From contig QZCP01000002.1 in assembly GCA_003956705.1 (NCBI GenBank), positions 1 through 64,000 on the forward strand: a stretch of 64,000 nt of DNA, written 5' to 3'. The position numbers and the translations under genes were made by a program. Shown in pieces: positions 60,040 to 64,000 of the stretch. The notes beneath the pieces were generated by a model. It ran no database searches and was not told where the DNA came from. It saw only the letters and a list, made by a program, of their open reading frames with translations. The first letter of the stretch is position 1. Each line of letters opens with the position of its first letter. The stretch comes from Brevipalpus yothersi (lineage: Eukaryota > Arthropoda > Arachnida > Trombidiformes > Tenuipalpidae).

Positions 60040-63000
60040 CTGGATCAGAATCATTCTGATTGCTCGTATGAGTGACACTGTTTGTTGCATTCGAATTTGC
60101 TGTAGTGGATTGATGAGATGAGCTGTGGGTATTCTTTGTACTCAAACTAGACTTGTTCTCTGGAGTACTTGAGCTATTCTTGGTACTATCACTCGGTTTA
60201 TTTGGAGAGGATGAGGAACCTTCAGCATCTGGTCTCGGAGCATCTTTTTGTATGCCTTTCATCTCTGATTTGATCGATGTACCTGTGCTGGTGGATGAGC
60301 TGTGGATTGAAGGTGAGGATAATCCGTGAGTTGAAGGTAAAGATGAGCCATGGGTAGAAAGTGTGGATGAAATGTGGGTAGAAGATGTGGATGAGAGCAT
60401 ATTGGGTCCTTTGGAATTTTGAGGTGTTGATTGGGATGAAACTTGTGAGTTGTTACCCTTCCCTGTACTGGGTTCAGTCGATGATGGTGTACCTGAACTG
60501 TTGGTTCCGTTATCATTTTTATTTTCTGTTTTCTTGAGATCACTAGTAGAAGTTTCGTATTTATTAGTAGTTTTCTGTTCAGAATGTGATTCTTTGGGAC
60601 CGATATTTTTTTCCGTTGTTTCTGGGCTATGACTACTTTTATGCAAGCTTTTTGAATCTGATTTAGGAGTAGACCCAAGACTACCAGGAGAACCACTACC
60701 TGTTGGGAGTGTCGATGGGGCCTTGCTGAGCCCTGTATTCCCTCCAGAGCTAGATTGACCCTTGTGTCCTCCATCAGTAGTCGGATCACCTGAGGCTGGT
60801 GATGTTGGTAGTTTTGTAATAGATCCAGGAGAATCAGTGCCATCAGCTTCATTAGCTTTCGATTCTTTCTTCTCCGATTTCTCATGTGAGTTACTAGACA
60901 TATTAGAGTTTTTATGCTCATTCTTCATCTCCGATTTGGAATTCTTGTTTGAATCTTTTTGCCCAGTCTTGGCATCTGATGAATTCTTACTTGAGCTCAT
61001 CTTATCGGTTTTTGGGTCTGTTTCATTCGAATTTTCATCCGAAATTTCGGTCTTATTGGAGCTTGAATGTTCAGAATGCAAATGCGTTCCGTTCAGAGTG
61101 CTACTATTTTCAGACTGAGAATGGGATTCTTTCGAGCTACTATTCTTTTTTGAACTCTCAGAATCCTTTTTATTGTCCTTCTGTGAAGTTTTTGAATCAG
61201 ATTTTGGTGGATGTTTAGTCGAGTTAGGACCATGAGGCCCATCATCTGAAGGTGTCATTGGAAAATATGCGCCTGAGTCTTGAGAACTTGATTGATGCTT
61301 TTTTGGGGCATTTTCACCAGCTTCAGAGTTTGGATCAGAGTTCTCATTTTCATTATCTATTTTCTTCGGATTCTTTTCAGCAGTTTCATTCTTGTTCGTG
61401 TTCTTATGCTCAGATTTAGAGTGTGATCCTTTTGAATGGTGATCGGACTTTTCAGATTTATCATTATCATCTTGCATCTGTTCTTTTTTCGAATGTTCAG
61501 ATGAATTACTAGATATATTGGATATTTTATGCTCACTCTTGCTCTCAGATTTGGAAATCTTTTTCGAGCTGTTGCTAGAATAAGAGTTTTTGTATTCACT
61601 CTTAGACTCATTGTTAGAATTGCTAGAGTTGTTGTTGGGATTTTTTTGATTGCTCTGTGATTCTGACTTGGTTGTCTTGTCATCGGCAATCCAGAATGTG
61701 TGTGGATCTTCTGTTAAATGAAAAATTTTAGGTGTTGCCAATGTTGTAGCTTTCCAATTATTACCTGTGTCACCTGTGGTAATGATAAATTGAGTAAAAA
61801 CACTGGTCGAGCTATTCGAATGGAAAGTCCCAATACCGAGAGTTGAGCTCTCTACAGTGGAAGATGTTCTACTAGATATGCTTTTTGGGGAGTTTTCATC
61901 GGATGCATCTAATATTTTAGTATACATAGGTCTTTCCGAAAATGAGGACTGGCCTGGAATACTCCCGGAAGGACTTTCACTAGTACTTCTGGTAGTACCT
62001 TCAAAATTTGAGCTCAGAGGAGTGGAAGATTTACTGCCAGAGATACTTTTCAAAGTTTTCATATCACTTAGATCAGATGCCCTGGAGGAGGAATAGATTG
62101 GACTAGTTCTACTGAAACTTTGTCCAATATTCTTGCTTGTATTCCTCGAAGTTGAGCTCAAAGAGATTGAAGATGTACTAGGAGAACTACCATCCGTAGC
62201 CTTCTTGGAATTTAGACTATTAGTTGCTAATGTGGATTGTAGAGAATCTGGAGTAGTTCTATTGAAACTGTTGATAGTTGTTTCAGAATTTGGGCTCAAA
62301 AATGAGGTGAACGTAGTGGAAGAATTGCTCTTAGAAGCCCTTCTGGAGACTATACTAGTATTCACAGAAGTTAGATAGCGCATAGAGAAAAGAGAACGAC
62401 GTTTAGTACTCCTGATAGAACTTCTTGTATTTCTGTTAGCAATTCCTGCATTTGGTGTCAGAGAATAAGAATTTATAGTGGATAAAAATCTGAAAGAATT
62501 TTCGGGACCCAAATTAGTAATGATAGTAGTTTTGGGTACCGGAAGAGGAGTACTATCATTAAGAGAAAGAGTGGTACTCCCAGTAGGAGAGCTCAAAAAA
62601 GTTGAAGGCATACTACCAGAAATACCTTTTGGCGCCTTGTCAGAGTCTGGTCTAGTGTTTGACATTGGTGAAGATCCTGGAGATGTGCTACCAGTCTTAT
62701 CTATCGGACCAGTAGTAGATCCTTTATTGGGTAAGGATGTGGGTTTTGTTGGGATTGAAGAACTACTGCGAGTCCCTGGACCATGAGAAGATCCAGTTGA
62801 TGAGTGAGCTTTGGGTCCTGATCCGTTAGAAGAATCAATTGGAATTTCACTTGAACTTAGAGAGGAAAACATCTTACCGGTGGTGGATTGACTTGAAGCT
62901 GAAGTCATTCCTGATCCCGAAGTTTTCGTATAGCCTCCTGTTTTACCTATTGGTAATCCAGATGAGTCTGTTCCTGGACTAGTTGATCCTGTCGTGTTTA

Positions 63001-64000
63001 CTGGATAATTTAATAAATCTGGAGTTATAGTTGATGAGCTCATTGGTGAGGTTACACTGATTGTTGATCCAGAGTGATATGAGCCTGGACTCATTGGCAA
63101 TGAAGTGCCTCCTGATCTTGAAGCCTTCGAGGAGCTTCCTTTTTTACCTACTGGTAATCCGGAGGAATCTGTGGCATGTTTTGTAGTGCTCATTGTTGAG
63201 GTTGCCCCAATCGATGGTCCTAAATGACTTGAGCCGGAACTCAGTGTTGATGAAGGACCCTCTGATCGAGAGGTTTTTGGGGAACTTCCCGTCTTACTCA
63301 TAGGTGAGCCAGGAAGGTGTGTAGATGCACCCAGTGTTAGTGTTGAGCCCATCGAAGGTCCAGATTGACCTGAAGCTAAACTTATTCCTAATGAAGCACC
63401 TCCAGATCCAGTAGTTTTTGAGGAGCCACCTGTTATACTCACGGGTAATCCAGATGAATCAGTCCCTGGACTAGTCACTCCCGTCTTGCCCAGTGGTAAG
63501 CTAGATTGAGCACCAGAATGTGTCGATGAGCCCATTGATAGTGTTGAGCCACTGGATTGTCCGGAGTGACTCGAGCCTGAACTTATTCCCAACGAGGAAC
63601 TGGGAGATCCAGAAGTTTTCGAGGAACTTCCAGTCTTACCAAGGGGTAGATCAGATGAGTCTGAACCTGAATTGTGAGGTGCTTCAGTTGATAAAGCCAC
63701 TTTCACTTCTGATCCAGTGAAACCATCACCAGTTGGATTGATTGGAATGCCACTTGAATTTGGAGAAGGCGAAGTCTTTCTTGAGTTTGATGGACTTGAA
63801 GATGGGGTCATTTCGGTTGGAAGACTTCCTGATCCTGAAGTTTTCGTAGAGCCTCCTGTTTTCCCTAAAGGTAATCCAGATGAATCTGTTCCTAAACTAC
63901 TTGCTCCTTTTGTGTCTAAAGGTGAACTCAGTGAATCTGGAGTTTGTGTCGATGTAACCATCGGCGAGGTTGTACTCGATGATCCAGATTGACTAGAGCC
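60040..64000 (-). CDS. Ser/Thr-rich repetitive mucin-like protein, giant exon (5' end outside window)
   Basis: The frame is open from the window edge to the CCAG/GTGAGT donor at 60040, about 1320 codons. It stays open for 13 codons upstream of the ATG at 63961, so that ATG is not necessarily the start. Three regions are seen. About 62670-64000 encodes degenerate repeats around D-S-S-G-L-P-L-G-K-T-G and K-T-S-G-S-G, roughly 65 residues apart. About 61790-62670 is Ser/Thr-rich without clear periodicity. About 60050-61690 is highly charged and Ser/Lys/Glu/Asn-rich, with repeated K-S-E-H-K-N-S and S-S-N-S-x-E-K-S, then a Thr/Pro/Ser end. There are no cysteines to speak of and no membrane helix. 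It could be a secreted mucin-like or cuticular protein, or an intracellular disordered protein. The deciding N-terminus is not here. Confidence 0.75.
61711..61764 (-). other. Possible 54-nt in-frame intron inside the giant Ser-rich exon
   Basis: On the minus strand ACAG/GTAATA is followed 54 nt later by TTTCATTTAACAG. The length is a multiple of three with no stop inside, so both spliced and unspliced forms stay open. It covers an unusually non-Ser-rich, hydrophobic stretch (NNWKATTLATPKIFHLT). Confidence 0.4.
62670..64000 (-). repeat. Degenerate tandem peptide repeat (SSGLPxGKTG unit)
   Basis: At least seven versions of SSGLP(L/V/I)GKTG with a following KTSGSG-type segment. Some are reduced to LPLGKTG or PMSKTGSSPKTS. 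Codons differ between copies, so the array is old or under constraint at protein level. Confidence 0.75.

Noticed and set aside
60762..61118. Plus-strand ORFs opposite the Ser-rich exon
   Set aside because: They are shadows of the Ser-rich frame on the other strand, and composition follows from that frame.

Overview
This is a eukaryotic, AT-rich window with long introns. It carries dozens of (GA)n/(CT)n microsatellites, and the single 549-base assembly gap lies inside one of them. Exon phases, GT-AG junctions, a few very short introns (71-138 nt) and the gene families point to an arthropod. A chelicerate or mite is my best guess, but that is inference only.

Layout. (1) Positions 1-28.9 kb, + strand: the 3' part of a Dscam-family cell-adhesion gene. 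I place seven coding exons (1675-1830, 2567-2696, 15422-16551, 20482-21264, 26294-26602, 26690-27724, 27797-28671). They join in frame into 1471 residues running from the second half of Ig2 through Ig3-Ig9, four FNIII domains, one membrane helix and a short tail. Relative to canonical Dscam, FNIII-3, FNIII-4 and Ig10 are missing, Ig4 is degenerate and Ig8 has a Ser/Thr insert. (2) 23.5-37.0 kb: a decayed tandem array. A unit of about 5.75 kb (23535-29280) spans the intron before Ig9, the last three Dscam exons and the 3' UTR, and it recurs in partial form three more times downstream. Each unit carries an antisense gene for a small secreted protein with a DOMON-like pattern. Copy 1, inside the Dscam intron, is a pseudogene. 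Copies 2 and 4 are intact. Copy 3 has lost its C-terminal tail to a stop codon. The duplicated Dscam exons are almost gone, apart from an FNIII-1 fragment and a 3' UTR relic at 35.5-37.0 kb. (3) 38.4-56.6 kb, - strand: seven exons of a type II regulatory subunit of cAMP-dependent protein kinase (PKA-RII). Both cyclic-nucleotide-binding domains are complete apart from the start of the first. The dimerization/docking exons were not found. One intron is 13 kb. (4) 59.4-64.0 kb, - strand: the last three exons of a large Ser/Thr-rich, repetitive, mucin-like protein whose 5' end lies beyond the window.

Dscam and PKA-RII converge tail to tail. The most interesting system is the antisense DOMON-like family. 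It appears to have been born in or trapped in a Dscam intron, amplified with the Dscam 3' cassette, and kept as coding sequence while the Dscam copies decayed. By eye its mature coding regions differ more between copies than the non-coding flanks do. Reading was by eye only; no similarity search or alignment was run.
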